Shown in pieces: positions 43,365-53,195 of a stretch of DNA of 64,000 bases (position 1 is its first letter; each line of letters begins with the position of its first letter). The stretch is from Paludibacteraceae bacterium. Lineage in GTDB: Bacteria; Bacteroidota; Bacteroidia; Bacteroidales; Paludibacteraceae. The stretch lies in NCBI GenBank assembly GCA_017477325.1, contig JAFUWV010000008.1, positions 29,718 through 93,717 on the forward strand, written 5' to 3'. The notes under the pieces were generated by a model. That model did not search any database, had not been told where the DNA came from, and worked only from the letters and a program-made list of their open reading frames with translations. Both the position numbers and the translations under genes were made by a program.

Positions 43365-45335
43365 ATGAAAAAGATTTCATATGAAATAGTAATGTCTCTT
43401 AGTAAGAAATTATTTTTGTTATACACGATATTGTGTTTTGTGCTTCCTGCCTTTGCCTTGAATCCCAAGCGTGAGTTTCGTGCTACGTGGCTAACAACAG
43501 TTAGGAATGTGGATTGGCCGTCGTACCAAGGTATGAGCGCAAAGTCCATGCAGGCTGAGATGACCAAACTGCTTGATAGCATCCAGACGCTCAATCTCAA
43601 TACCGTGTGTTTCCAAGTGCGTTGCAATGCCGATGCTTTCTACAAGTCGAAATACGAACCCTGGTCGGCGCTTATGACCGGTACTCGAGGCAAGGACCCG
43701 GGTTTCGACCCTCTGCAGATGTGGCTTGACGAATGTCACAAGCGAGGCCTGCAACTGCATGCGTGGATTAATCCGTATCGCTATAACAACAAGAAATCTA
43801 TGTGGGACGATGGCTGCTCGATGGGGTATGAATATACTCATCCCGAGTGGCTTTTCATTGCGCCCAAAGATAATTGTGTGGTTATGGACCCGGGTCTCCC
43901 CGAAGTAAGGCAGCGTGTCAAAGAAGTGGTAGGCGATATCCTGCACAACTATGATATTGACGGTATCATTTTCGATGACTATTTCTATCCCTATGGTGGC
44001 ACCACTGTGCAAGACTCTGCTTCTCAGCGTCTATACAAGCCTGCAGGTATGGTGGTGCAGGATTGGCGTCGGGAGAACATACAACAGATGGTGCAAGATG
44101 TGTATGACACCATTATGGCAGTCAATCCGCATGTGACATTCGGCATCTCGCCGTTTGGCATCTGGACCAACGACACTTACGTTGCGCGTCAGCACGGATT
44201 GACCTTACCAAAGGGGATCGGCAGTTCGGCAAATATGTATGCTGAAATCTATTGTGACCCTATCACTTGGCTTGAAGATGGCACTGTGGACTATATCTCA
44301 CCTCAGCTTTATTGGCCTACTTCTTCCAGACAGCCTTATGCTACTCTGTGTTCTTGGTGGGCCGGTATTGCCAACCGTTTCGGCAGACATTTCTACTCTT
44401 CTATGTCAACCGACAGTTATTCTCGCGGAGTCAGCGGGTTTACTATGCTTGAGATGCGTACTGAGACCGACTTGAACCGTTCCAGCTCTACCGATGGTGC
44501 CTTCGGCTCTATCTTCTTCCATACCAAAGGCTGGGTTTACGACTCTAAGTTCCGCTACCAGTATTCTCTTACGCGATTCTCTTCTCCTGCTCTGCCACCT
44601 GCCGTCAATTGGAAGAAGACCGACATCCTTCCTCTTGTAGAGAACCTGCAGTTGCAAGGTCAGAAACTGACGTGGAAAGCAGTCAGTGGCAACAATATCC
44701 GCTATGCTGTCTATGCTGTTCCTGCTTCTTATGCTGACTCCGTGCGGGTATTCTCCCGTTCCGATGTGCTTCTCGCTGTCAGTTTCACCAATTCTTACAC
44801 TTTGCCCGCAGGCATCAGTGCTGCTGACTATAGAATAGCAGTGTCTGTTATCGACGGATATTGGAATGAGTTCTCGCTCAAAGTGCTCGGTGAGCCGCTT
44901 ATGCCGGAAGAAAAGGCTGTGCTGCAATATCCTCTCGGTAGTGAGTCAGAGTTGAGTTGGAGTTGGCTCATTTTCCGCTGGAATGAGGTTAAAGATGCTT
45001 ACGCTTATGAGATTCAGATTGCAACCGATGAGGACTTCAATCACATTCTGGCAGCTCAGGAGGTTGAGACCAATAGCTTCAATGCGGAGAATCGTCTCAA
45101 CCTTGCCTTGGCAGGCTTAGGCGATTACTATTGGCGTGTGCGCACCAAAAAAGCCAACATGACGGATACATGGTCTGAGCCGGTGCATTTCACGGTTAAC
45201 TCCACTGCTGTACATTCGGCTCTTGAATTGTTACCGGCCAATGCTGTTCATGCACAGAAGATTGTTGAAGACGGAGTTATATATATCTTGCGTAATGGCG
45301 GGAAATACAATGTCTTGGGGCATAAAATTCAATAA
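43365..45335 (+). CDS. GHL10 (DUF187) glycosyl hydrolase-like protein, DigH family
   Basis: A 656-residue exported protein. A signal peptide is followed by the GHL10 barrel (about 35-370) with REFRATWLTTVRNVDWP, LHAWINPYR, DYDIDGIIFDDYFYP-like blocks (DGIIFDDYFYPYG) and FGISPFGIW. Two fibronectin-like domains follow (about 415-620). E. coli DigH of this family cleaves peptidoglycan glycan strands that lack stem peptides. The C-terminus (KIVEDGVIYI, then YNVLGHKIQ) matches the short T9SS-like tails of two other proteins here. It is first in the long operon and sits upstream of an amidase that would create denuded strands. Confidence 0.85.
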   Translation: MKKISYEIVMSLSKKLFLLYTILCFVLPAFALNPKREFRATWLTTVRNVDWPSYQGMSAKSMQAEMTKLLDSIQTLNLNTVCFQVRCNADAFYKSKYEPWSALMTGTRGKDPGFDPLQMWLDECHKRGLQLHAWINPYRYNNKKSMWDDGCSMGYEYTHPEWLFIAPKDNCVVMDPGLPEVRQRVKEVVGDILHNYDIDGIIFDDYFYPYGGTTVQDSASQRLYKPAGMVVQDWRRENIQQMVQDVYDTIMAVNPHVTFGISPFGIWTNDTYVARQHGLTLPKGIGSSANMYAEIYCDPITWLEDGTVDYISPQLYWPTSSRQPYATLCSWWAGIANRFGRHFYSSMSTDSYSRGVSGFTMLEMRTETDLNRSSSTDGAFGSIFFHTKGWVYDSKFRYQYSLTRFSSPALPPAVNWKKTDILPLVENLQLQGQKLTWKAVSGNNIRYAVYAVPASYADSVRVFSRSDVLLAVSFTNSYTLPAGISAADYRIAVSVIDGYWNEFSLKVLGEPLMPEEKAVLQYPLGSESELSWSWLIFRWNEVKDAYAYEIQIATDEDFNHILAAQEVETNSFNAENRLNLALAGLGDYYWRVRTKKANMTDTWSEPVHFTVNSTAVHSALELLPANAVHAQKIVEDGVIYILRNGGKYNVLGHKIQ

Positions 45336-45364
45336 ACAATAATACTAACCATAAAAACACGACA

Positions 45365-46210
45365 ATGAAGAAAATTCTTACTTTGTTAGTTGTCTGCATG
45401 GCACTCTTGTCAATGCAGGCTCAGCAAATCAGTGTCGGCGAGGCTCGTATGCTCCCTGGCACAGAAGGAGGAGGCTATTATCACTCTGTTTTCAGTCCTT
45501 CAGGTGATTATCTGCTCTCCTCAAGTGAAGACTACACAGGTCTTACCAGACACCAACTTGACAATGGCAGGCAGACTCATCTGAGCACTGCAGCCGGTGC
45601 AGGCTATGGAGTGCGTATCTCTCCTGATGGCAACACCATTGTAGCCAATCGCTTCGAGTATCAGAAGCACATTCGCATGGCTGCTATCGAGAGTATCGAT
45701 GCTCAGAGCGGACTCTCAGTGACCAAACGTCGCATGGCACGTTCACAAGCTGCCCCTGTTGACATCATGGGTGAGAAAGTGTACGTTACAACCAACGGCT
45801 TCGAGATGACTGTTCATAACGGCTCTACAGAATACACTCTCCGCCCCAATGGTGAGGAGAGCTATTTCTGGTGCTCGGTTTCGCCTGATGGCAAGCATAT
45901 AATGTATGTCACTGCTCATCATGGTGCTCAGGTTTGCAATATTGATGGCTCAAATCCTGTGTTCATGGGTATAATGAACGCCCCGCAGTGGATTGACAAT
46001 GAGAACGTAATTGCTATGCGTGATGTTGACGATGGTGATTTCATCGTAGAGTCGCGCCTCGTAGTTCGCAATATCAACAATCCCCGTGAGGTGCAGATTC
46101 TTCACATTGGACAGAAGGTAGCCATGTATCCCGCAGTTTCTGCTGACGGAAGATATATTGCTTTCAACAACAACCAAGGTCAAATCTTTATAATGGAGGT
46201 GCAGAAATGA
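45365..46210 (+). CDS. Secreted TolB/WD40-like propeller protein
   Basis: A 281-residue protein with signal peptide (cleavage near MQAQQ) and repeated blade motifs HSVFSPSGDYLLSSS, RISPDGNTIVAN, SVSPDGKHIMYVT and AVSADGRYIAFNNN. These are TolB-like (PD40) beta-propeller repeats. No catalytic residues are seen; it may bind ligand or another protein of the locus. It begins 29 bp after the GHL10 gene and overlaps the amidase gene by 4 bp. Confidence 0.75.
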   Translation: MKKILTLLVVCMALLSMQAQQISVGEARMLPGTEGGGYYHSVFSPSGDYLLSSSEDYTGLTRHQLDNGRQTHLSTAAGAGYGVRISPDGNTIVANRFEYQKHIRMAAIESIDAQSGLSVTKRRMARSQAAPVDIMGEKVYVTTNGFEMTVHNGSTEYTLRPNGEESYFWCSVSPDGKHIMYVTAHHGAQVCNIDGSNPVFMGIMNAPQWIDNENVIAMRDVDDGDFIVESRLVVRNINNPREVQILHIGQKVAMYPAVSADGRYIAFNNNQGQIFIMEVQK

Positions 46211-49200
46211 AACGCTTTATGACTACACTCATGGTGGCACTCGTTGTAGTGTGCGCTATGGCAGCAGATATGACTGGTTTGAAGATTTATATCAACCCGG
46301 GTCATGGAGGTTTCGACAGCAACGACCGTAGTATCTGGACTATTCCCGTACCTGCCGTATGGACTGACTCGGCAGGCTATTGGGAGTCGAAATCCAACTT
46401 TGTTAAAGGACTATATCTCCGCAAGATGCTCCAGGATGCCGGTGCTACCGTCATCTTCTCCCGCGAGAGGAACGACAGTGGCTCGCGCGACATTGATGAG
46501 TTCAAGAAGAAACATCCTAATGCAACCCAGCATGAGATTGACTCCGTAATGGTGGGTGGCGACCGTGAGTTGTCGGCTATCGCAGAAGAGGCCAATGCTT
46601 ACAAGGTTGACCATTTCCTCTCTATTCACTCCAATGCCCTTAATGGTAAGACCAACTATCTGCTCATGCTCTTCCGTGGTGAGAATGACAAACCTCAGAC
46701 TGCACCCAGCAACGAGATGGCTGCCATGGCAGGAGAAATCCAGATACAGAATAAACTCACCACTTGGACCAGTGCCAGGCCTATCATTCGCGGTGACCTC
46801 ACTTTCTATGGCGATGGTTGGGGACTTGGCGTACTCCGTCCTCTCACTGTCCCCGGACACCTCTCCGAAGGCTCGTTCCACGACTATGCTCCTGAAACAC
46901 ACCGACTGATGAACAAAGACTATTGCCATCTGGAGGCTCTGCGTATGTTCCAGTATTTCCACAAGTGGTTCAAACGCGACCTGCCTCAAACGGCTACTAT
47001 CTCAGGATACGTAAAGTCGAAAAACGAGAAGGCTGATGTGCTCGGCGAAAGCAAGTTCTACTATCTGCCTAACTCTGATGACCAGTGGAAACCGCTCAAT
47101 GGCGCACTTGTCAAACTGCTTAACAGCACGGGTGAAGTAGTGCTTCAGACTCTTAAAACCGACGACTGGTATAATGGTATCTTCGCCTTCTACGACCTTG
47201 CTCCCGGCACATACAAAGTGGCTGCCGAGTGTATAGACTATAAAACCGACACAATGGAAATAACCGTTGCAGCCGAAGAGATAGGTACAGTGAAGATGCA
47301 TCTGCAGAATATTCACCTTGAAGTGCCCAACTATCCTGAACCCGAGCAGGCAGGTGTGGTCGCACTTGACACCTATGAGTTCGAGGCTGGAGCAGACGTC
47401 GTAAGTGCTCTGCCGGAGAACATCCTTCGTGCCGCTTATCGCAAGGGTAACATCTATATCCTTACTTCCGACAACAAGATTCAGGTTTACGAGCCTGCTA
47501 CTCTCACTCTCAAGCAATCACTTACTCTGCCGGCAGCAACTATCACCGATATCGCTTTCTCGGCTGATGACTATCTTGTGGGCTTGGCAGATAAAGCAGT
47601 ATATGCATGGGACGAGGATGACCTGAATCCTCAGAAACTCTACGAGACTTCTGCTGCATGGGGCAAGCAGTTCGCAGTTGACGGACCGCTTTGGAAAGCA
47701 CGTTTCTATGTGGTCAATTCGGCAGGCAACGGATTCGTTGGTGTGCAGTATAGCGATGGAAAGAATAGTGCCAACATTCAGATTGCTGAAAAGCAGTTTG
47801 CTTTCTCAGGTGGTGACCTCAGTAGTTCTGCTCCGATTATCATGCCGGACAACAATGTTTATGCTTTTGTTGCAGGCAAGGGTGTTGCACTTACTTTCAA
47901 CTGGACCGGTGCTGCACTTACAGGCATCGAAATGTCGCAACCTGCTGTTCCCGGTGCTACTTTCATGCGTTATGCAGGCAAAACCTACATGACTATGCCC
48001 GTGCTTACAGAGGGTGCTAAGGCAAGTTTCATCGTATACGATATCTCCAATGGAATCAACAATGCTGTACCTGCATCCGAGCAGTATCCTGCCGAGGGAC
48101 TTGGTACTGCCGCTGTTACCTATCAGACGGCTATGTCATACGTTGATGGCTATCAGATGAATATATATCTGCTTGCTGAAGGCGAAGGCTACCAATATTG
48201 GAAATCACTCTCCAACCCTGTGGCTAACATATATGCCGGTGAACTCAACTGGGGTGAGGACCAGATTAGTTTCCGCCTGAACGATGACGCCCTCTCCGTT
48301 GAGCTTGCAATCGAGCAGGAGGGAGCCACTGTTGACAGTTACGAACTCGGTGCTCTCAAACGCGGCTTCCACACTGTAGACAACCCCTTCAAAGGAAAAG
48401 AGTTCGATGCCTATAGCGTTACCGCTACCGGTCGCCCCGTATCGTTCCCGCAACTTGTTACTACCGATGCTCCTGAGTTTAAGTTCTATAGCATCTATGG
48501 TGTAGCTGTTGACCGCACTCCTGCTTCGCCCTACTTTGGACGTATCTACGTAACTGACCGCTCAGGTGGCTTGACTTCTGAGGGCAATGGTCCGCACCGT
48601 ACTACCCAAAGAGGTATCTATATTCTTGGTAATGACTTCTCTGATGTAACCTCACAAGGCGAGACTCCTTACAACGGAGGCATCGACTGGGGAACCAACA
48701 GCGTGACAGGATATCAGACAGGTCCTCGCAAACCATCTGTCGCTCCTAATGGCGAAGTGTTTATCAGTTCCAGTGTATATACTTCTTCCAATGTATATAT
48801 CATGAATCCGGCAGCACCTGCAGAGGACTTTGTGCCTGTGTTCAAGGGCAGCCGCAAGGATGGAGGACAACTCAAGAAGGGTATGAACGTAGTGATGAAC
48901 CCGCCGATGGACTGCTATATCGAGGGCAATGATGAGGACCGCGTGCTCTACACTATGGACCGCAACAACTCGCTCGGTACGGTTTACACTAACATCATGC
49001 GTTATGACATAGGCAAGGTCGAACTGCCATGGTACGATACGCCTACTGCTACTGTCTTCGATGACCAGCTTACCGGCTCGCACATGGAGAATGGTAATGG
49101 TCAGATCTACCCTGATGCACGTGGCGGATGGTGGATGAGCCAGTATCGCTACGACGGAACAGCCGCCAAGCCTTCGTTCATACATATCAATACCAAGGGT

Positions 49201-49782
49201 GAAATCGACTTCAACAACTTCACTTACTCGCCCACTGCAGGTGCCAACCGTTGGGGTGCTATGGCAGTTACAACCGATGGCAACCGTCTGGCTGTGATGA
49301 CTCTTGCAGGTGTCACTAAAGTTTATGATATCACCTACGAATCTGACGGCCCTGTACCCGAACTCGCTTATACCATAGAGTGGGGCGCTACCGACGACAT
49401 AGCCTACACTATGGACTTCGATGCTGCAGGCAACCTGTACATTGGTGCCAACCTGCGTGAGCGTCTCCTGGTTTATTCACTGCCCAACCTGCTGAACACC
49501 TATACTACTCGTATCTCGCTCAAACACGAAGATCCTGCTGGTGTGGAGGACGTAAAGAGCAGCAATTTCCTCACCATCTACCCCAATCCTGTTCAGGACA
49601 TGCTCTTCATCAGGTCTGACGGCAAGGTTCAGGCAGCTTCGGTTTACTCGCTCGCAGGGCAACTTCAAATGTCAACTCAGAACACCTCGTCTGTTGATGT
49701 AAGCGGCTTGCAGACTGGTATGTATATGCTTCAGGTAAAGACTGACAAGGGTACTGAGGTGAAGAACTTTATCAAACATTAA
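46207..49782 (+). CDS. N-acetylmuramoyl-L-alanine amidase fused to a propeller and T9SS tail (1191 aa)
   Basis: After the signal peptide comes an Amidase_3 domain (about 24-258) that cuts the bond between MurNAc and the stem peptide. Zinc and catalytic residues are in place: His33 (NPGHGGFD), Glu60 (GYWES), His141 (SIHSNA) and Glu221 (LSEGSFHD). A carboxypeptidase-regulatory-like domain (about 265-375) and a long propeller region (about 390-1090) follow, then a T9SS type A tail (TIYPNPVQDMLF, ending VKNFIKH). The blade motif GVAVDRTPASPYFGRIYVTD near residue 760 recurs twice in the next gene. Secretion of an amidase by T9SS implies action on external peptidoglycan. Confidence 0.88.
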   Translation: MKRFMTTLMVALVVVCAMAADMTGLKIYINPGHGGFDSNDRSIWTIPVPAVWTDSAGYWESKSNFVKGLYLRKMLQDAGATVIFSRERNDSGSRDIDEFKKKHPNATQHEIDSVMVGGDRELSAIAEEANAYKVDHFLSIHSNALNGKTNYLLMLFRGENDKPQTAPSNEMAAMAGEIQIQNKLTTWTSARPIIRGDLTFYGDGWGLGVLRPLTVPGHLSEGSFHDYAPETHRLMNKDYCHLEALRMFQYFHKWFKRDLPQTATISGYVKSKNEKADVLGESKFYYLPNSDDQWKPLNGALVKLLNSTGEVVLQTLKTDDWYNGIFAFYDLAPGTYKVAAECIDYKTDTMEITVAAEEIGTVKMHLQNIHLEVPNYPEPEQAGVVALDTYEFEAGADVVSALPENILRAAYRKGNIYILTSDNKIQVYEPATLTLKQSLTLPAATITDIAFSADDYLVGLADKAVYAWDEDDLNPQKLYETSAAWGKQFAVDGPLWKARFYVVNSAGNGFVGVQYSDGKNSANIQIAEKQFAFSGGDLSSSAPIIMPDNNVYAFVAGKGVALTFNWTGAALTGIEMSQPAVPGATFMRYAGKTYMTMPVLTEGAKASFIVYDISNGINNAVPASEQYPAEGLGTAAVTYQTAMSYVDGYQMNIYLLAEGEGYQYWKSLSNPVANIYAGELNWGEDQISFRLNDDALSVELAIEQEGATVDSYELGALKRGFHTVDNPFKGKEFDAYSVTATGRPVSFPQLVTTDAPEFKFYSIYGVAVDRTPASPYFGRIYVTDRSGGLTSEGNGPHRTTQRGIYILGNDFSDVTSQGETPYNGGIDWGTNSVTGYQTGPRKPSVAPNGEVFISSSVYTSSNVYIMNPAAPAEDFVPVFKGSRKDGGQLKKGMNVVMNPPMDCYIEGNDEDRVLYTMDRNNSLGTVYTNIMRYDIGKVELPWYDTPTATVFDDQLTGSHMENGNGQIYPDARGGWWMSQYRYDGTAAKPSFIHINTKGEIDFNNFTYSPTAGANRWGAMAVTTDGNRLAVMTLAGVTKVYDITYESDGPVPELAYTIEWGATDDIAYTMDFDAAGNLYIGANLRERLLVYSLPNLLNTYTTRISLKHEDPAGVEDVKSSNFLTIYPNPVQDMLFIRSDGKVQAASVYSLAGQLQMSTQNTSSVDVSGLQTGMYMLQVKTDKGTEVKNFIKH

Positions 49783-49789
49783 AACAAAT

Positions 49790-49827
49790 TGTATAGACAG
49801 ATGCCGTCGACGGCATCTGTCTATACA
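49790..49827. repeat. Perfect 38-bp palindrome within the operon
   Basis: A perfectly self-complementary sequence centred on TCGA (49807-49810), with arms TGTATAGACAGATGCCG and CGGCATCTGTCTATACA. It starts 8 bp after the amidase stop codon and ends 33 bp before the next ATG. It forms a 17-bp RNA stem but has no T-run after it, so it may act as an mRNA processing or stability element or a partial terminator. Confidence 0.85.
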
Positions 49828-49859
49828 TCATTATACTAATCCCTAAAAAACACAACATT

Positions 49860-52800
49860 ATGAAACGAATTCTACTCTTTTGTGTAAGTTGCATTATTGC
49901 AATGACTACATTCGCAGCCGAACTCAACATCTATGCTTCCGGTCTTAAAGCAGGCGGTATGTCGGCTGATAAGAAAGTGCAGGTGGACTACCTGCTTAAT
50001 GCTCCCGCTACAGAACTCGAGATTCATGTGCTCAATGCTGACAACTCGGTGGCTATCAATCTCCCGGTTACTGATGCTGCGTTGCTCACCAAAGGAGCTC
50101 ACTCCCTTTCTATCGACGTTTCTTCTCTTGCTGTCGGTGAATATCGCTGGGAGGTGAAAGCAAAGGCTCCCGCAGTAACAGAATATGCTAAGGTTACCGG
50201 TAATGAGAATCGCTTTAATTTCTACACTCCGGAAGGCATTGCAGTAGACAATAGTTTTGAAAGTCCATATTTCGGCCGCGTATATGTAACCGAAAGTCGT
50301 GATGGACTAAAAACCGGTGATGGCAGGACAACTCACCAAGGTGTGTATATCTATGATGCTATGCTGGAAGACGTTACCAACCAAGGCGACAACTCCTATG
50401 CCGGAGGTGTTGCTTGGACTGAATCTACTGCAGCTATCGGCGGGCTTGTAGCTGCTATGTCTTCTCCTGCCAGAATTAGTGTTGATGCTGACGGCTACGT
50501 CTATATTTGTGATAATGCACGTATCTCAGCAGAGGAAAACTATTCTGCACTATGGAGAATGGACCCTGCCAATCCTTCTGCTGCATTCAAAGATGTTTTG
50601 GATGTAACCAAAAGGGGAACATTATTCAATCGTATCAATGATGTTGTCATCACTGGCAGTGGCGCTGATCGTGTTCTTTGGGTTAATGACTGGACAGACG
50701 CTATAATACGTTTCCCCATAGGTAACGCTGAGGCATATGATGTGCAACCTGCATCTGCCGATTCTGTAATTATTCTTGCTACTCACAATATTCTTAATGG
50801 TTATAACTCTTTGGCTTCTGATGGCCGTGGAGGTTTCTGGATTTTCCAGTATCGCGGTCAGTTGGATGCTTATCCTATAGTAAGTCACTTTAATTCTAAG
50901 TTTGAGCGTGACTACTATATAGCCTCAGGCAATAACGATACACACATCACCGGAGGTAATAAGCGTGGCGGTGGTGCTGTCAGTCCTGACGGATCACTCA
51001 TAGTTCTGAATACAGAAGTAAGTTCTGTCAAAACTATTGTTGTTCTTTCTGTCGTATATGATGAGAATGGCAAACCTGCAGTAACCAAATTTGTAGATAT
51101 CCCAGGCTACACTAATGTTGAAGGCTTTGGCTTCGATGTAGCAGGCAATCTCTATGCGGCTTCTGCTTCATCAGAGTATTTCGAGGCATTTGCTCTACCT
51201 AAAGCTGACAATTCTTTCACTACCCCTGCACCTTCTGCTCAACCTATCAAGGTTGAATCTACTGTTGTGGCGGTGACAGGTGTCACTCTTGACAAGGCGT
51301 CTGCTGACGTTAAGGTAGGCGAGCAACTCACACTCGTTGCTACTGTCATCCCCGACGATGCTACCAACAAATCCGTAACATGGCTCTCGTCCGATGCAAC
51401 TGTTGCAGCCGTTACCTCTGAAGGTGTTGTGTCAGGTCTCAAAGCCGGTACCGCCACCATCACTGTCAAGACGGCTGACGGTGAGTTCACTGCGGAATGT
51501 GTTATCACTGTTACTAATGTTGATGTCGAAACTATAGAACTTGATAAGACTGCTGCTACCATTTACACCGGCGAGACTCTGCAACTCAATGCAACTGTTA
51601 CCCCTGCCAACGCAACTAACAAAAACATCACTTGGACCACCTCTGATGAGGCTGTGGCTACAGTTGATGCCGAAGGTCTCGTAACTGCCGTCGGTGTCGG
51701 TACTGCCACCATTACCGCTACTACAGAAGATGGTGCCAAGACCGCTACTTGCCTTGTCACCATACCTGAGGGTGCTTACCCCAACATCTATGCATATGGC
51801 CTCAAACTCGAGTCAACCAACGATGGCGTAACAGTAGGCTTCAACCTCAATGCTCCTGCAACCGAAGTTAAAGTTCTTGCTTACGATGCAGAAGGCAATG
51901 AGTATGTTGTCGCTACCGTCAGTGGCGCAGCAGCTGAGTATCAGACTGTGGCACTCAATACCGCTGACCTCCCTGCCGGAACCTACACTTGGGCTGTCTA
52001 TGCAGCTGCTGACCTCGTTACCGAAGACGACCCCGTACTTGTTCGCCAATACTCATCTATGAGTTTTGCTTCTCCTCGCGGTGTCACTATTGACAACAAT
52101 ACCAACAGCCCGTATTTCGGACAGATATATGTATCCGATGGTGGAACTGCTGTCGAAAACTCAGGTCTCTACGTCTTCAGTCCGAAACTTGAGAGCGATG
52201 AACAACTCTACACTACAGGATGGTCCGGCTCAAAGGCAAGTCCTATGCGTGCTATGGTAGGCGAAGACGGTCTCGTGTATATCACCGACTGGTCCGACAA
52301 CGAAGGTAATATCCATATCTTCAATCCTGCCAATCCTACCGAAGAGAAACTGGTATTTGGTGGTGTATTCTCAGGTGCTGCAGGTATATGGAATACTGAA
52401 GATAACAAATTCATCCATGGCTCTATCTCCGGCTGCTACGTAACAGGTACTGGCGCAGAACGTGTCCTCTATACTTTCGACGAAGACTATACACCTGCCG
52501 AAGGCAACGTCATGTGCATGCTCCGTTACGACATAGGTGCACTCGAGACGCCTTGGGCTGCCGAGCCTTCCGCAGTGGTTTACAACAATGCTGACAAGTT
52601 CGAGCAGAACGGCGACTCTAAGATCCTGCCTTCTGTAGCAGGTGGCTGGTGGATTAGTCAGGACCGTGCCAGCGATAGTCAAGTTATTCCGGCACTTATC
52701 CACCTCTCTAAAGATGGTGTGGTTGATTTCAACTCTGCCGGAGCTTTCGGTGGCAGAACACGTGGTGCCGTGGCTTTCAATGAGGACCAGACCTACTGTT

Positions 52801-53195
52801 TCTCCGCAGCCGACAATGCTATACGTGTAAACGAGGTTACTTGGACCGATGGCGTGCCTGCTATCAAAACTCTGCTTGGCATACCTACCACATTTGGCTC
52901 TCAAACAGGCTCTTCATGCTACGACATCGCTGTTGACCGTGCAGGCAACGTATATGCTTCGGGCGATGGCAAGTCGCTCTGTATCTGGGCTGTCTACAAG
53001 GACGAAAACTCTTGCGTCACTCCCGCAGCCGAAGGACTCACATTTGAAGTTGAGGCTACAGGCATCGAGTCGCTTGAGGCAGGAAAGTCTCTCAAGAAAG
53101 GTGTTTACAGCATCACCGGACAGTATCTCGGTGAAGATACCAAGAATCTGCAAAGCGGTGCTTATATCATTAACGGTAAAAAGGTTATTAGATGA
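49860..53195 (+). CDS. Exported double-propeller protein with two BIG2 domains (1111 aa)
   Basis: Signal peptide, then an Ig-like N-terminal domain (ELNIYASGLKAG) and a propeller (about 115-450). Two BIG2 (Ig-like group 2) domains follow at about 469-553 and 558-634 (VTLDKASADVKVGEQLTL, then IELDKTAATIYTGETLQL), after which the same Ig-plus-propeller unit appears again (IYAYGLKLES near 640; blade motif near 735). So the protein is an internal duplication around BIG2 spacers. The C-terminus (GVYSITGQYLGE, then SGAYIINGKKVIR) looks like a T9SS tail. Function unknown; a surface binding or scaffold role is inferred. It overlaps susC by 4 bp. Confidence 0.75.
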   Translation: MKRILLFCVSCIIAMTTFAAELNIYASGLKAGGMSADKKVQVDYLLNAPATELEIHVLNADNSVAINLPVTDAALLTKGAHSLSIDVSSLAVGEYRWEVKAKAPAVTEYAKVTGNENRFNFYTPEGIAVDNSFESPYFGRVYVTESRDGLKTGDGRTTHQGVYIYDAMLEDVTNQGDNSYAGGVAWTESTAAIGGLVAAMSSPARISVDADGYVYICDNARISAEENYSALWRMDPANPSAAFKDVLDVTKRGTLFNRINDVVITGSGADRVLWVNDWTDAIIRFPIGNAEAYDVQPASADSVIILATHNILNGYNSLASDGRGGFWIFQYRGQLDAYPIVSHFNSKFERDYYIASGNNDTHITGGNKRGGGAVSPDGSLIVLNTEVSSVKTIVVLSVVYDENGKPAVTKFVDIPGYTNVEGFGFDVAGNLYAASASSEYFEAFALPKADNSFTTPAPSAQPIKVESTVVAVTGVTLDKASADVKVGEQLTLVATVIPDDATNKSVTWLSSDATVAAVTSEGVVSGLKAGTATITVKTADGEFTAECVITVTNVDVETIELDKTAATIYTGETLQLNATVTPANATNKNITWTTSDEAVATVDAEGLVTAVGVGTATITATTEDGAKTATCLVTIPEGAYPNIYAYGLKLESTNDGVTVGFNLNAPATEVKVLAYDAEGNEYVVATVSGAAAEYQTVALNTADLPAGTYTWAVYAAADLVTEDDPVLVRQYSSMSFASPRGVTIDNNTNSPYFGQIYVSDGGTAVENSGLYVFSPKLESDEQLYTTGWSGSKASPMRAMVGEDGLVYITDWSDNEGNIHIFNPANPTEEKLVFGGVFSGAAGIWNTEDNKFIHGSISGCYVTGTGAERVLYTFDEDYTPAEGNVMCMLRYDIGALETPWAAEPSAVVYNNADKFEQNGDSKILPSVAGGWWISQDRASDSQVIPALIHLSKDGVVDFNSAGAFGGRTRGAVAFNEDQTYCFSAADNAIRVNEVTWTDGVPAIKTLLGIPTTFGSQTGSSCYDIAVDRAGNVYASGDGKSLCIWAVYKDENSCVTPAAEGLTFEVEATGIESLEAGKSLKKGVYSITGQYLGEDTKNLQSGAYIINGKKVIR

